Notes: a model not told the origin generated them from the sequence alone. 64,000 nt of DNA from Sipunculus nudus (GCA_026874595.1 CM049316.1:24267839-24331838); one strand, 5' to 3'; shown: positions 35,303 through 48,170, numbered from the stretch's first letter. Translations and numbers: made by a program.

Positions 35303-35625
35303 GAATTTAGTAAAAACTGACCTGTTTCAAATGAGGGAAGATAAAACAGATTTATTGAAAAGGCTTTTACATTTCTGTTGAATATATCCAGGGACCTCAG
35401 AACTGACAAAGAACTCATTTGCATAACAAATCAAACTTAAATGTATCAAAACAGATTCCATGAATTTAGTAAAAACTGACCTGTTTCACATGATAGAAGA
35501 AAAAACAGATTTATTGAAAAGCTTATTCAATTTCTGTTGAATATATCCAGGGACCTTACAACTTAAAAAGAACTCATTTGCATAACAAATCAAACATAAA
35601 TGTATCATAACAAAATATATTAAGA
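35303..35625. repeat. Two tandem 159-bp units upstream of BRICHOS exon 1
   Basis: GAATTTAGTAAAAACTGACC recurs at 35303 and 35462. Each is followed by the ATTTATTGAAAAG, TATATCCAGGGACCT and CATTTGCATAACAAATC blocks. The paralogous flank at 2840-3010 has one unit. Confidence 0.8.
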
Positions 35626-35836
35626 TAACTTCCTGGTTACTTTTTGGCGAAATAGCCACCCTAACTCCGTTCACTTTCACTTTTACTTTAAGCCACAGCA
35701 ACACAACCTCGTCAATCAAATAGCAATATAATGGATGAATTCTATGGAAACATTAAATCCATCTTGCGCACAATAGACTTGCCTCTAATTAAGTCAACAA
35801 GCATAAAGCTACAGAAACATGAAAGATGAACGTTTT

Positions 35837-35837
<1 letters not shown>

Positions 35838-35918
<81 letters not shown>

Positions 35919-35990
35919 AAAAATATATATATATATAAATGGGGTCGGGTGGGGTCAGTGTCCGGCATAGGTGCTAGTGCGCACCCGTAC

Positions 35991-36044
<54 letters not shown>
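35838..36044. repeat. Two (TA)n microsatellites around a short unique insert
   Basis: TA runs at 35838-35904 and 35992-36044, with GGGTCGGGTGGGGTC-rich DNA between them. Confidence 0.95.
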
Positions 36045-36048
<4 letters not shown>

Positions 36049-36870
36049 TATATATATATGTAAAAATATAGAGAGGGAGACTTATGTGTAAAATTATTCT
36101 TAGTTTGAAACTGTCGAGATTAAAATTCAAGAAAAAATTAGATTCTGATCCGAATCTGCCAAGAACTTCAATATTCGTGATTTTGTTTTAAATATTTCAA
36201 TTAAAGTAAAAAAAGTTGCAATAAACGAAATTCAAGACTGAAGAAATAGTGTTAAATATTGCAATCAGTTATCTTTGACATAATATGTTTGAGATGCAAC
36301 ATTCATTATCAGAAGTCTAATGAAAAATAAATAAAATGAAACAATGGGCTCTAGGATAGAAACTGTCGATCTTGAACTTGTTGGAAACAAAATGTACAGT
36401 GATTAATCCTGATGTAAATATGACCAACATTTTCATTTGTGTACAATTTCCTAGTAAGTAAATAGTGTGAAAAGTTTTAGAAAAGTCAATATTACATGCA
36501 AAGTCGGCCTGGATAATAAGCATCAGCTGTTACAAATCTAGCTGCTAGAATGTTTACCCTGGGGCGACTTTAGGGGGACGCGGGGGGGGGGATCTTTCAA
36601 CTATCTGTTACCTTGGAACCATAGAACAGTATGATCTCCCTCATCATCCTGAGCCCCTCCCCCTCAGGTAAATGATTAACGGTTTTTATTTTACATAATC
36701 ATTCTTGCTGTACATTGCAGTAATTATAAAATTCCGCCAACCTTAACGTTCTTCATTTCGTAATGATGTATCAATAAATCAACCGCTGATTACAGAGCCG
36801 TAACCACAAAACATCTCGTTTTATTTTGGCAGATGTCGCAAACTGGTGCAATATCACGTGACACAGCAGC

Positions 36871-37833
36871 GACATTCGGCATTATGCCAGTTCATTTGTC
36901 ATATTAGCATCTGACTTAATTCAATCCTCAGTGTAGTCATGATACAGAATGTGTGTTATTTAAATTCATATATAAAGTATATTTGCTTTGACTTTATACA
37001 TTCATCCATTATTATTAATTTTACCTTGTTCATATACTGCTAAACCTCCAGATCAATTTTACAAAGGGTGATGACAATATACACAGACCCCATGTGTATG
37101 CAACAAAAACAAAAACAACCACGCCAGGTCAATTAAATCATAATGCTTTGATTTAATTTTCTTTTTTTTTTTTTGGTTTTTACTTTATTTGCTCTCATAT
37201 TTTATAATATTTACCAAAGATAAATGGTGAAATGTGCGGAAATATCCGTCATTTCATTAGATGCTGTTCGTCAATGTTTTTAAAGTTAAATTGCATCACA
37301 TTTGCAGTTTCATTTGCACACACCCTATTATTATAAAATTGAGTGATGCGCAAGGCAGTTACTGAAACATTGTAACATGCATTGATGTGATCAAGTCCAC
37401 ATCATCCAAATACGAGTGCAAGTCGGAGTCCAGAACACTTGAGTTTTAGTCCGAGTCCGAGTCCTTGAGATGTGAGTCAATGAACACCGTCTTCGAGTCT
37501 GAGTCATTTGGAACCCGAGCATATTCTGAGTCGAGTAAAAATATCCGTAAAGAGAAATATAAAATGGAAATATCAAATTATCATGTACATTTTTTAAGTT
37601 AAAGTTCACACATGCTTTTACCGTAATGGTAAATTATATTTTCAGTTTCCGATGCTATGCAAAGCTTAGTGATTTTGGTGTTATTATTTATTAAAAGTTA
37701 GCACAGTCTTTATTATATGTGACAGAGTATACATATATTTAGTAACAATAAGTAAAATTATTCATTATCATTTGGTATTTTCACAGAAATTGATCAAAAG
37801 TAAATCAATCAGAATATATTAAAAGTTATTCTT

Positions 37834-37850
<17 letters not shown>
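36871..37850. other. Intergenic, no gene seen
   Basis: Apart from the GAGTCC repeat, plain AT-rich DNA. Confidence 0.6.
37410..37540. repeat. Degenerate GAGTCC hexamer repeat
   Basis: Variants of GAGTCC/GAGTCT recur (AGTCCGAGTCCGAGTCC at 37449 and neighbours). Confidence 0.6.
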
Positions 37851-37897
<47 letters not shown>

Positions 37898-37910
37898 ATA
37901 TATGTATACA
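37851..37910. repeat. (TA)n microsatellite
   Basis: TA run, about 30 bp upstream of a CAGGGGCGGATC-type motif. Confidence 0.9.
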
Positions 37911-38095
37911 TTGGCAATATTAAAAAAAAGAGATTTCAGGGGCGGATCTAAGGAGGTGCCGTAGGGGCACAGCCACCCGACATTGAATATAAATAAAAAA
38001 CATGAAACTATGAGTCAATTTTCACTATTGTACACTTTCATCTGCAATATTGTATAGACAAAGATCTATCCCGGGGACATTATTCTGAATCAGTC

Positions 38096-38825
38096 ATGGG
38101 TTGTATGAATCTCCCAGTTCCTGCGATTTCCAGAGTTCGCAGACATTTCTCAGCGGGGACATTCTTTTGGTCCTACGATGGCCCAACAATTCTTACGTTC
38201 TTCGTAAAGCCGCTATCACATATAGCCTACGGCTTCCATACGGTGAGTAAAATCAGCATTTTTTTGCTTAACACGAAGGGTGCCCGCAAGTACTTGTACA
38301 GGCGCCAGTTCAATTTTTGCTCGCCGTACGGGCGCCGTGGTGCTGAGCTGGCTGCGTTATTTTTTCCGGAGTTTTCACCTCACCGTAAGCCCGTAGACGA
38401 GCCTGTCGGCTTACGGTCAGCGGCCGGTATCCGTGCGGCACCCATAGGATTTTCCGGGTAATTTTCTCGACACTATTCGTACAGGCGCCTTGCGGAGTCA
38501 GCCGTTGCCCTGTATGATATGTGAAAAATCAAATGGCTGCCGTATGGGGTCTACACGGCTCCCTATCGATGTAAATCTATCCTTTTTGACCGTTTCTTAT
38601 TCTTTGGCTTCATTCTTTTGGTTCTTGAATGGTGCCCTGGCCCTAAATAATCCACGAATATCTTACGTAGTTCTTGCGTTGTTCAAGTCATTCGAACGGC
38701 CGCCATACGACGAGGGGTTTTCGTGAGGCGATCATAGAAAATCTTGGACAAAACCATCGACCTGGCCACGAACTTACGAACGGTCTACGAACGCTGGATT
38801 CGTCTGCGGCTGCCGTAAGGCGGAG
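38096..38825. other. GC- and CpG-rich island without recognised gene
   Basis: Unlike the AT-rich surroundings, it has many CG dinucleotides and CGCCGTACGG-like blocks. TTCATTCTTTTGGTTCTTGA near 38610 loosely repeats ACATTCTTTTGGTCCTACGA near 38160. A 121-codon frame at 38096-38461 has no family features I recognise. It may be an old transposon or an unmethylated island. Confidence 0.4.
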
Positions 38826-38829
38826 GTAC

Positions 38830-39048
38830 AGGGGCGGATCCAGGAGTTAGGAAAACGGGGGGGGGGGGTCCAACTCAGGAGGACAAATGAAAATCCTAAA
38901 AAAAAAGTCATCAGGTCTGGAAAAGGGGGGGGGGGGTCCAGGCCGCAAAATTACGTCTAAAACCCCTTAAAAAAGGGTGATTCGGGTGAAAGGGGGGGGG
39001 GGGGGGGAGTCCGGACCCCCTGGACCCCCCCCCCCTGGATCCGCTTCT
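38830..39048. mobile_element. hAT-like MITE with CAGGGGCGGATCCAG-type ends
   Basis: The ends AGGGGCGGATCCAGG and CCTGGATCCGCTTCT are near-inverted. The 7-bp direct repeat GAGGTAC flanks it at 38823-38829 and 39049-39055. Internal G runs are separated by GTCCAGGCCGCAAAATTACG. Confidence 0.6.
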
Positions 39049-39162
39049 GAGGTACGAAATGGTCAAAACGTCGTTCGTACGGTGGTCGCAGACATATTGA
39101 AATTCATAGTTAGTTGATTCTTCGCAGAATCTAAGATTTTTTTTCATGTATTATTTATATTT

Positions 39163-39169
<7 letters not shown>

Positions 39170-39199
<30 letters not shown>
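39170..39199. repeat. (TA)n microsatellite
   Basis: Short TA run. A poly(C) tract follows at 39257-39267. Confidence 0.9.
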
Positions 39200-39201
<2 letters not shown>

Positions 39202-40562
39202 GAACTATTTGCCGTGCAGGTGTTCATTCAGCCACCCCGCCCCCATCACAGGCACCCCCCCCCCCCCTCTTCTGTAAATCCTCATTTACCCCCTGGATAT
39301 AACGCAAAATATATGTCCCTTTTCCATACTTAACCTTGCTGTGAGAATCGCTGTGATTATTTGGGACTTTTTAACGCTTAAATCGATAGTTTTATGGTGT
39401 AGAGGTTATTTTCATGGGGCTTAGAAATAATGTACGCTCCGGGCACCGTGAGCTATTATAAGCTATTATAGCTATTATACGACCTCGAAAATTTGCAAGA
39501 CAGGCTTGCGCGGCACGTGAGATTCTGCACAAAATTTTGGACGCAAACAGGCCGTAGGAGCCCTTGTGACCTAGGTATACTTAAATTAGTTGAAGTAGAA
39601 CTGGAAAGGAAGCAGAAATATTGTTTAACATAATTGAAAATTGTTTAAAGTCCTCAATTTCATTTCAACGAATTTGTCAAAACGTTTTCAGTACATCCAT
39701 TTTCTTATGAAAGAGGCAACCTTCTTGGGATATTTCATGTTTGGAACTAACTTTTGCATAATCTGTTTTTATTTCTCAATCAGCACAAAATCACTGTTCT
39801 TAAAATACTGCATATTTTCATCATTGCAAAGTTTATGGTAATATTAAGATATAAAAGAATAAGTTAAAAAGCGTCCAGTTGATTAGACTATGTAAATGAC
39901 TTTGGCATACCAAACAATTTAACGTTATGTTGATACATCTATTTAAAATGACTTAAATGATAAAAGAAGGCACGTAATAAAATCCTGCATTTATAAGTAG
40001 AGAAACAGTTTGGTAATCAGTTTTAATAGCATTAGCACACTAAAGTTACCGACAGTTCATGACATCCTCGGTTTAATAGAAAATGCCAAGAAAATGGAAA
40101 TATATACATTTTCAGTTTTTTTCAGAGCTGAGCAAGTGCTTCCGATGTTTTCAGCAGACCAATATTATGTTCAATGGGCATTTTTACATAAAATGTCAAG
40201 AAAACTTTGAATTAAGGCATAATTTCATTTTTTTTAAATTTTGATTTAAAATCAAAATTAGATAAATTCAAGATTACGACACAAGTGGATTATCTACACT
40301 AAGGAAACATCTCAAAATTTCTAAGATACGTTATATATGCATTAGTATGTTAACTGGGCTTTTATTATCTGGAATTTTTTTTTTAATTCAAATTTGAAAC
40401 CGTTCTGAAGATTCACAAAGGATCCCAAAGTGGCATCAGACTGATTAATTAAATTATGGTCCAGGATTATTATTTTTTTGTCAGAAAAAAAACGTAATGA
40501 TACGCATTATCACACCTATGGTCAGATTCAAGGTCTGTGTCTCTTGGTATATGTAATGACGC
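39200..40562. other. Intergenic, no gene seen
   Basis: Poly(C) at 39257-39267 and AGCTATTATA tandem triplets near 39452-39478. Otherwise AT-rich. Confidence 0.6.
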
Positions 40563-41842
40563 TTGAAGGAATATGCGTCGCTAAATGGCCATGGGCCACT
40601 TTTTGTAAGCCTGTCACTTTTGTCAGCTTTTGACAAAATTCATTTTGGTAAATCATTTAAGATCCATTATCGTAGAAAAGTGCCTGTTATTATCATTCGA
40701 CTGTTACTTGAAATGTATATGAGACAAAAAGTATGTGTGAGATGGAAAAGCAAGCTTTCAGATTATTTTTCTGTGTCCAACGGATTGAGACAAGGCGGCA
40801 TATTATCCCCGCTGCTCTTTAGTGTTTACATGGATGTACTAGTGGGCAGATTGAAGGAAAAGGGTATAGGATGTTATGCTGGAAGTCATTTTGCGGGAGC
40901 TGTTATATATGCGGACGATGTTACACTTTTAAGTCCATCCCGGAATGGATTACAAGAAATGATAAAAATTTGCGAAGGATTTGGCCAGGAATACAAAGTT
41001 ACATATATATCCAAAAAGACTACTTGTATAATATTCAGCAGGAAACCATGTTCATGTCCCGAACTCGAGTTAAATAATATCAAATTGAAATGGAAAGAAA
41101 ATGTTCGTCATTTGGGTGTATATTTGAATTATGATTTAACTGATTACGTAGATATATTTAGAAAAAGGGGTGATTTTATATTCACGGTTAATAAGTTGAT
41201 GGCGAATTTCGGAACTCTTTCATCTGTTTCTTTGAATGTACTATTCCACAATTTTTGTTGTTCTTTTTACGGATGTCAAACGTGGTGTCTTAATAACAAG
41301 TCAATAGAACGTATGTCCACAATGTACAGAATAGCTATACGTAGAGTATGGGGACTTCCTAGAAATTCACATACAGATAATGTGTACGGTATTATTGGAT
41401 TTAAAGCAATCACTGATATACTCCAAAAACTTTTTTAAACATATATCGAATATGTCCTGTGTAAAGAATTCTGTCGTTAATTTTATTGCACAGAGAGCGC
41501 AGTACGACTGTACTGGGTTTATTGGAGCTAATATTTGACATGTGGAGAGGAATAACTTGAAATCTAAAGTTATAAGTGTGAATAACAACGTTAAGTTTCT
41601 GAAAGAACTGATAAATTGTCGAGACCGTCAGATGGAGTTAGATGGATGCTCATAAGATGATATACTGGAAATCATAGATCTGTCTACTTGCGATGCTGTA
41701 ACATAGATAATGGTTCCTTGTGTCATTTAGTTATTACTTTATTTATATTATTTGTGAGTACATTTACAGCACTTCTTTTCTGTTTATATTAACACAATTT
41801 GTATGTACTTTGGTACGAATAAAGATATAGATATAGATATTA
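40563..41842 (+). mobile_element. CR1/L2-superfamily LINE, reverse transcriptase fragment and 3' end
   Basis: An uninterrupted frame to 41438 encodes the RT palm and thumb: SAFDKIHFGK, NGLRQGGILSPLLF and IYADDVTLL, then VRHLGVYLNYDL. Motif A, usually LDASKAFD, reads LSLLSAFD and so lacks the first catalytic Asp; activity is unlikely. A TGA precedes the frame, and the endonuclease region is missing. The 3' end reads GAATAAAG followed by ATATAG repeats at 41824-41842. Confidence 0.85.
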
Positions 41843-42004
41843 GTTCTAGCCTCATCCGAAAGTATGAGATTTTTTTTATCACAGTCGAAGACCAATGAAA
41901 TAGTCTATAAGCAAAACCAAGTAAATATTTATTAAAAGTCACCTGCGTGTGTATTAATCACAAGTAACACATATATGAGCACATAACATATGTAAAGAAA
42001 GACA

Positions 42005-42515
42005 CGATCTGTAGATATTCTGGAGGCAGATGGCCGTTCATGATAATGAACACTGCGTTACGTCAGCTTTGGAATATAGGCGTGTTTAGGATTACTAAGC
42101 AAAGCTAAGTTGCGGTTATGAACAGCATATATCATAATGCATATTTTATACACCAGATAGGTGAAAGTCTTATTGGCTCGATTCCAATTTTCACACGGTC
42201 CGGTGATTTGAAGTTTTGGTACTTCTTCCTTGTATACGACCTTCACCTTCAATAACGCCTGACCCTGAACATTTTCGAACTGGCGTGACGCAGCATACCT
42301 CATGCAAATAGTTGTGGTAAACTGTATACGAATTAATCAATTATATAAAATAACACACTTGGTGATTGTGCAAGATACTGTATGTAGTTCTAAGAAAAGA
42401 ACGGAAGCTTATAACTGTCGTATACTAAAGAACTAGGCCATCGACTGAACAAGAGTGGGCAAAGCACGTTCTTTCATGTGGGTTTAAATGTAAACCATTG
42501 CCTCCGCTAGGAGGG
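42005..42515. repeat. Left arm of a second inverted repeat
   Basis: Reverse complement of about 45325-45857. Shared blocks include CTTCACCTTCAA-AACG-CTGACCCTGAA, TGGCGTGACGCAGCATACCT, ACAGTATCTTGCA, GGCCATCGACTGAAC and TGGTTTACATTTAAAC. The arms are clearly diverged. Confidence 0.8.
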
Positions 42516-42571
42516 TGTGAGTTCGTCAGTTTTGGCCTAAATTTAGGTATGCAGATAGTCCGCCAATTTTG

Positions 42572-44666
42572 TGTAATGTAGTAATCTATCATGTGAAAAA
42601 AAATCCTTTGCGACTGTTATGCCTTATTTATGCTGATGGATCATAGATGGCGTCTTGCCGGCACAGCTGGACAGTAGATTCCTCCATGGTTCATTGCTTG
42701 CCGGAAATCTTCGATTTCGGCAAGCAAAGATTTCCGGCAAGCATTTTCGTCATTTCCATATGTCCATTTGACTGTCTGTTTTTTGTCTGTTTGTGGACTC
42801 TCTATAGGCCATAATTTTGCAGAAATCGACTTGAAACATACGGGATTGATTGATCCAAAGTCCTGGAAGCCTATTGTATTTGGTCAACATCCGCTCAAGG
42901 TCAAGGTCATCGAAAACCTGATTTGGCGAGATTACACTTAAAGATACCCTAGAAGCCACAAGTTTGCCGTCGATTAACCACCACATATACTTTTTGGGCC
43001 ATATCTCCACAACTATATGCGTTACCACTCTCCCACATCATTGCTCATTCATATGACTGTTTCTACATCCCCTTTCCGTCTGTCTGTCTGTCTGTATCAT
43101 TTCCATTTCCGGCAAGCGCGTGACCTCTGGCCATCTTGTTTTCAATGTCTATCGGTGCGTCACTTGGTGTTTGTTAGACAACAGTGACTTCACAAAGACG
43201 TCACAATGGCCTGTCGCGTATCATTTTCAATGGACTTACGTCATCAGCTTGCCTGGATTGCTCATGATCAGTTCTCCGGTGATTAAGAAGTCATAAAAGC
43301 TGTAAACTGGGTTTTTTTCCTTTTTTTTCATATTTTGGAATATTTGTCTCAAATGATTTCATTGCAATGTAAAGCATTATTTTTTACTCACGTTGTTGGC
43401 GGAATAGCTCCTGCAACCTTTAGATCAGAAATGTTTATACTGCTTCACTTGTATAAAAAAAATATCCAAGAAATACATGCGGACACGGGTACTGGGACGG
43501 ATGATTTAAATAAAACATCTTCAAGTATTCAGTTGTCGATCAGTTGAGTAGTTCTGATACGGCTAATTTAAAATAAATGACCTCTTGTCAGGATAACAGT
43601 CACATATTTGCACCTGATATCTTAATTTTGACCTTGACTTAATTTTCAAGGTTTTGACCTACTAAACCTATTTTACTGATCAGTTATTTATCCCCCCAAG
43701 AAACATTTTTATTATAGTTGCGAGAGGGTCGGCTTCCTTTGCGTTCGCAGGGCTGTTGCGAGCCCGTTGACGTATCCGGTTTCAGTATCTATTTTATTTC
43801 AATATAATTTTTAAAGTGTAATATATTTTATTTATTATATCTGTAATTAATAACGTCGACTGAGTTTTTTTATCTCAGTAGTGTCTTCGGTCAACTAAGT
43901 TTAGAGTGCTAATATATGGGCTATACATGTTTGTGTTTATAATCTTTATAGAAATACATTTTACTCAAGCCGGACGAGCTTGCACAAAACCAGTTAAATA
44001 TAGCTTGATGAAATAACGGCGGCCCCTTCGGGTATACTCGGTTCGTCTCCACTTGAGTATGTATCGGCTGGCGGTGGCGGGGAATGATGGCATCACTGGG
44101 CTCCAGTGCAAATTAGCAGTTCGTGGAATTATCCACGACATCGCGCTTCTTTTAATATCGACGGATGTGGTATTACAAACAATACGCATGTTGTGACATT
44201 GCGCACTTAATATCAATTAGCACCTTAATTAGACAACAAATTACTGAGGGAATAAATAACACGTTCTACAATCGACGTTTGACTTAACCGTGACGTCAAG
44301 TGAATGAGGTGATAGTTAAAGTATTATCATTTCAAATAATCTACATTAAAAGGAAAAATAATAATATGTTTGACAATTGTATATTATATAAAAAAAAAAA
44401 TAGAAATTTACATCAAAATGCAAAGTGCACATGAGAGTATCACATTGTTATCACTTTGGTTATTGTGATCAAGAAGTCATGAAAAAGTGTTGTTTCCGGA
44501 CATTTTTCTCCACTTGTCAAGTTGTAGATTCAGCAGGTATACACCAGCTGTACACATACTTAGAGTAAGCTGCTGTTAATGAATGACCACCTGCCCTTCT
44601 AGCTTGTTGTTGCACACAGTCAATTTATTTTCCAGGTGGGGGGAATGACTTATAAAACACACACAT

Positions 44667-44690
<24 letters not shown>
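42572..44690. repeat. Paralogous flank segment, copy 2
   Basis: Counterpart of 7389-9000 in the same orientation. It is interrupted by an extra 445 bp at 42694-43138 that copy 1 lacks, and ends beside a (TA)n run at 44670-44709. Confidence 0.8.
42694..43138. mobile_element. Insertion of a GGTCAAGGTCATC-type repeat unit in copy 2
   Basis: Absent from the paralogous position near 7515. It begins GCTTGCCGGAAAT and has ATTTCCGGCAAGC at 43105-43117, a 13-bp inverted pair; another inverted copy at 42727-42741 forms a hairpin. Inside, ACGGGATTGA-TGA and CAAGGTCAAGGTCATCGAAA match the array at 24.7-26.6 kb. Confidence 0.65.

Positions 44691-44709
<19 letters not shown>
44670..44709. repeat. (TA)n microsatellite
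   Basis: TA run at the end of the paralogous flank copy 2, where copy 1 has (CA)n. Confidence 0.95.
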
Positions 44710-44710
<1 letters not shown>

Positions 44711-45029
44711 TTTTGCGTTTGTATACACATATTCAAATATATATATACTGAATCACTTGGCATCAGTTTACATCCATATTTTGACATTATTGGCCTAGAG
44801 GCAACCAGATACTAGTAATTTTTATACTGTAAAAAAACCTCTGCAATGTGGGTACCCTTCACCCTGTGGGCAGTTTTTCAAAAATTGCCAGTGACATGTC
44901 ACTATCATTGTACCCTTGTGAATGGTGCATTGTTATGTACTTATTGTCCTCGACGTCTCCAGCAGGTATGCTTTCTATTCTCAAGATAAAAAAAACAGGT
45001 GTACTCGTGCCTTAATTTAATTGAAACAA

Positions 45030-45325
45030 GTAACTAGAAAACTGCATTCTAAGGAATACAAGCCCCCGCCATGTGGGACATCACTAATTCGGTCCATATA
45101 CCCAGGTTCATTCGTGCACAAGTGACTCTATATTTGTGAATATTTAATGATGACTTTACTGAATCCGGTCATGTGCCGGATCCACACCAAAGTCTACTAG
45201 ATTCTCCATTGGTCCATTTCCGAAAAGCCCTGGAAATTTCGTGAGATTCCGTTCATGATTGCGTGAGTTATGTTGAGAACAATCACACAAAAAAAAAACA
45301 AACTGACAAACGTGGAGGACGCATT
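45030..45325. repeat. Flank repeat, copy 2
   Basis: Counterpart of 3880-4470, shorter, in the same orientation, ending at the second inverted repeat's right arm. Confidence 0.65.
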
Positions 45326-45857
45326 CCCTCTTATAGGAGACAATGGTTTACATTTAAACCGATATGAAAGATTGTGCTTTGCTCACTCTTGTTCAGTCGA
45401 TGGCCTAGTTCTTTAGTAAAACAGATATAAGCTTCCGTTCTTTTCTTAGAACTACATACAGTATCTTGCATAATCACCATGTGTGTTATTTTATACAATT
45501 GATTTATTCGTATACAGTTTACCACAACTATTTGTATAAGGTATGCTGCGTCACGCCAGTTCGAAAATTTTTCAGGGTCAGTCGTTCTTGAAGGTGAAGG
45601 TCTCATACAAGGAAGAAATACCAAAACTTCAAATCACCGGACCATGTGAAAATTGGATTACACTGTGGGAATCGAGCCAATGAGATATTCACCTTCTAGC
45701 ATAAATTTGGTATTATAAAATATGAATCATGATATATGCTGTACATAAACGCAACATAGCTGTGCTAAATAATACTAAACACGCCTATATTCCAATGCTG
45801 ACGTAATGCTGTATGCGTATGCATGAAACCACCATCGGCCTCCAAAAAATCTACAAG
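45325..45857. repeat. Right arm of the second inverted repeat
   Basis: Mirror of 42005-42515; the 2.8-kb loop holds the paralogous flank segment 42572-44690 and the 45.0-45.3 kb block. Confidence 0.8.
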
Positions 45858-46224
45858 CAGGGGCGGATCCAGGATTTGCTTATAACCATATATATTTTCT
45901 GGACCTGGGGATCTTTTTTTTTAGGCTTGACATAAGTCCTCTTCTGTTTGGTACCAACACAAATCCACGTTTGTACCCGAGGCCCATGAATAAGAAATGC
46001 CACTTTATGCATAGTGTACGACAGGACAGTTAATATTAGATACATGGTACAAGTATTGTCAAATGTCAAGGTATGCCAGTTTTATCAAATGATAAAAAAA
46101 CCCAGAAAATTCAGCAATAGTTTATATCATCCATGAAATTTTCTACACTTTGATAAACCAGTGTGACACTTGAGAAAATATAAGCTAAATATATGGAACT
46201 TTCAGCTTTTACTGTCATTTTGTT

Positions 46225-46634
46225 TGTTAAGCACTCACAATACATTGTTTATCGATATAAATTGCAAATTACCTCCAGGTGGCTATTTCAATCGACCCCT
46301 CTGATCCAAGCATAACGGGTTTAAGTTATGTTTAAGAAGAACGCGGTTATCTGAGGTTATGAGGGCAAAATGCCAACGCATATATCAAACAGCACATTTC
46401 AAACCATCATTGAGAGCTGCTTCCTCTACCAGACGATAATCTCTATATTATTGAAAAGCAAACGTCAATAGAAATGATGTTTGTGTCACCTGAGCTAGGG
46501 GAGGGATATATACCCCATCCCATATTGACGCCCTTGGGTGCACAGTCTGTGCACATCACGTATATGGAAATGGGCTGTTAATGTGTGCATGCCCCGTTAT
46601 CTTGAGCAAAGTAGATTTTTTGGTTCGAATATTG

Positions 46635-46640
<6 letters not shown>
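46225..46640. repeat. Flank repeat, copy 2 with internal inversion
   Basis: See 6195-6530: the 46225-46495 part is inverted and the 46565-46630 part (CTGTTAATGTGTGC--GCCCCGTT) is direct. Confidence 0.7.

Positions 46641-46687
<47 letters not shown>
46637..46687. repeat. (TA)n microsatellite
   Basis: TA run bordering the 46.2-46.6 kb repeat. Confidence 0.95.
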
Positions 46688-46689
<2 letters not shown>

Positions 46690-46859
46690 TATGTTATGTA
46701 CCCAGCCATGATAAGCCGGCACATAGTGCCGTACGTAATACTGCCATTAAAGAGATGATTTAAATAGGATTTTATCACATCGGTATAACTTTCAATATTA
46801 TATTTATATGTGTGTAAGTGTCTTATGTTTGTTCGGACATGTTCCCTCATAAATTAAAG

Positions 46860-48111
46860 CGTTTTCCGTACATCTGCGCTTTTAACTTTGTTCGTGATTC
46901 AGGGGCTGGCCTCATTTCATTCCAAGAACATGGCATCCGCCTGTGCATAACATCGTAAAAAGCAGTTCTCCAGGCCCCTAATATTGTCCAAGGACATTCC
47001 CTTGGCGTCATGGGTTATGCAAGTACTTCATTAGATAATAACTTGAAAATACCAAATGGCAATAGATAAATTAACGAAAAATAACGAAAAATGTTATGGT
47101 CAAGATGAATATCATTCCTAAAGATAGCGGTCTTGATGTTGTCGCAATGAAATACATGAAGTCCAAAATCTGAGAAAGCCCCGCAAGTTAAACTTGAATG
47201 TCTTTAAAGTCATATTTTGTTAAATCCTCGGCTAAGTGCATCATAGAATTTCAGGTTTATGCAATTCTTGTTGATAAGCTGATAAGTGTGAACGCGGTGA
47301 CCGGTCCATGAAAACAAAACTAAAGATTTTAATGATTTTAATTTGCTTAAGATTTTAATAGTGACTGGTATAAACACAGCGGTGATTGAGATTTACGTTT
47401 TTTTTATATTTATACAGTTTGAAACACAAGCACGTCAAAACAGATAGCTCTTATTTCCATGCATATGTTTACCAAAAACGTATCATTTATGCATAAAGTA
47501 CAACATTTTTCAGTGAAAAACGAATGGGAATTTAGTTTCAGTCAGATTAGGTAGTGATCTTCTTTGCTTCCATTAAATCTGCCTCATCATTCATGCTGAT
47601 AGGAATATAATGAAGAAAAACTCTTTACCTGTTCAACTGCTTATATTTAATTATCTCCAAATATATACCGAACCTTTTACTTAGTTACGTAAGGATGTTC
47701 ATTCTGTTCATACAAGATTATTATTTGTAAGTATTAAAAAAATACTGGCTCAGTATTTGAATAAAAATAGCTTAATCATCTAACCCGTTAAATTTCCTTA
47801 TGGATATCTGCGGTTACACCAGGGGCATCAATACAGGGGATGAGTGGGGGTATATACCACCACCCCCTTTTTTAGCAAGGGGGGATGGACAATGTAATCA
47901 TCCCCCTGATATATAGAGAATAATATTTATATATTGGAAAAGAAATATATTAGTAGAATTTTAGCCTTTGGTTCCATCTATGAATTTACTATGAAATATT
48001 ACATATCTACACCTGGTTTAGAATTACCATATATATTGGAAACATAATACATTGGTTTTTTTTCAACCTTATACTTAATTGTAATATATTTGAAATGTGT
48101 CACACAAACAA

Positions 48112-48170
<59 letters not shown>

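Larger units (their letters stand above)
34870..36870. repeat. Segmental duplication block B (5' region of the complete BRICHOS gene)
   Basis: Counterpart of 2500-5180 in the same orientation; the offset at exon 1 is about 32.5 kb. The two exon 1 copies face the same way, as expected of a tandem gene duplication. Confidence 0.85.

Noticed and set aside
38096-38461. 121-codon frame as a protein-coding gene
   Set aside because: GC-rich DNA gives long frames by chance; there are no domains, splice context or homologue that I recognise.
38911-39147. Proline/glycine-rich frame
   Set aside because: Product of poly(G/C) runs in a MITE; likewise at 33863, 50495, 55122 and 56722.
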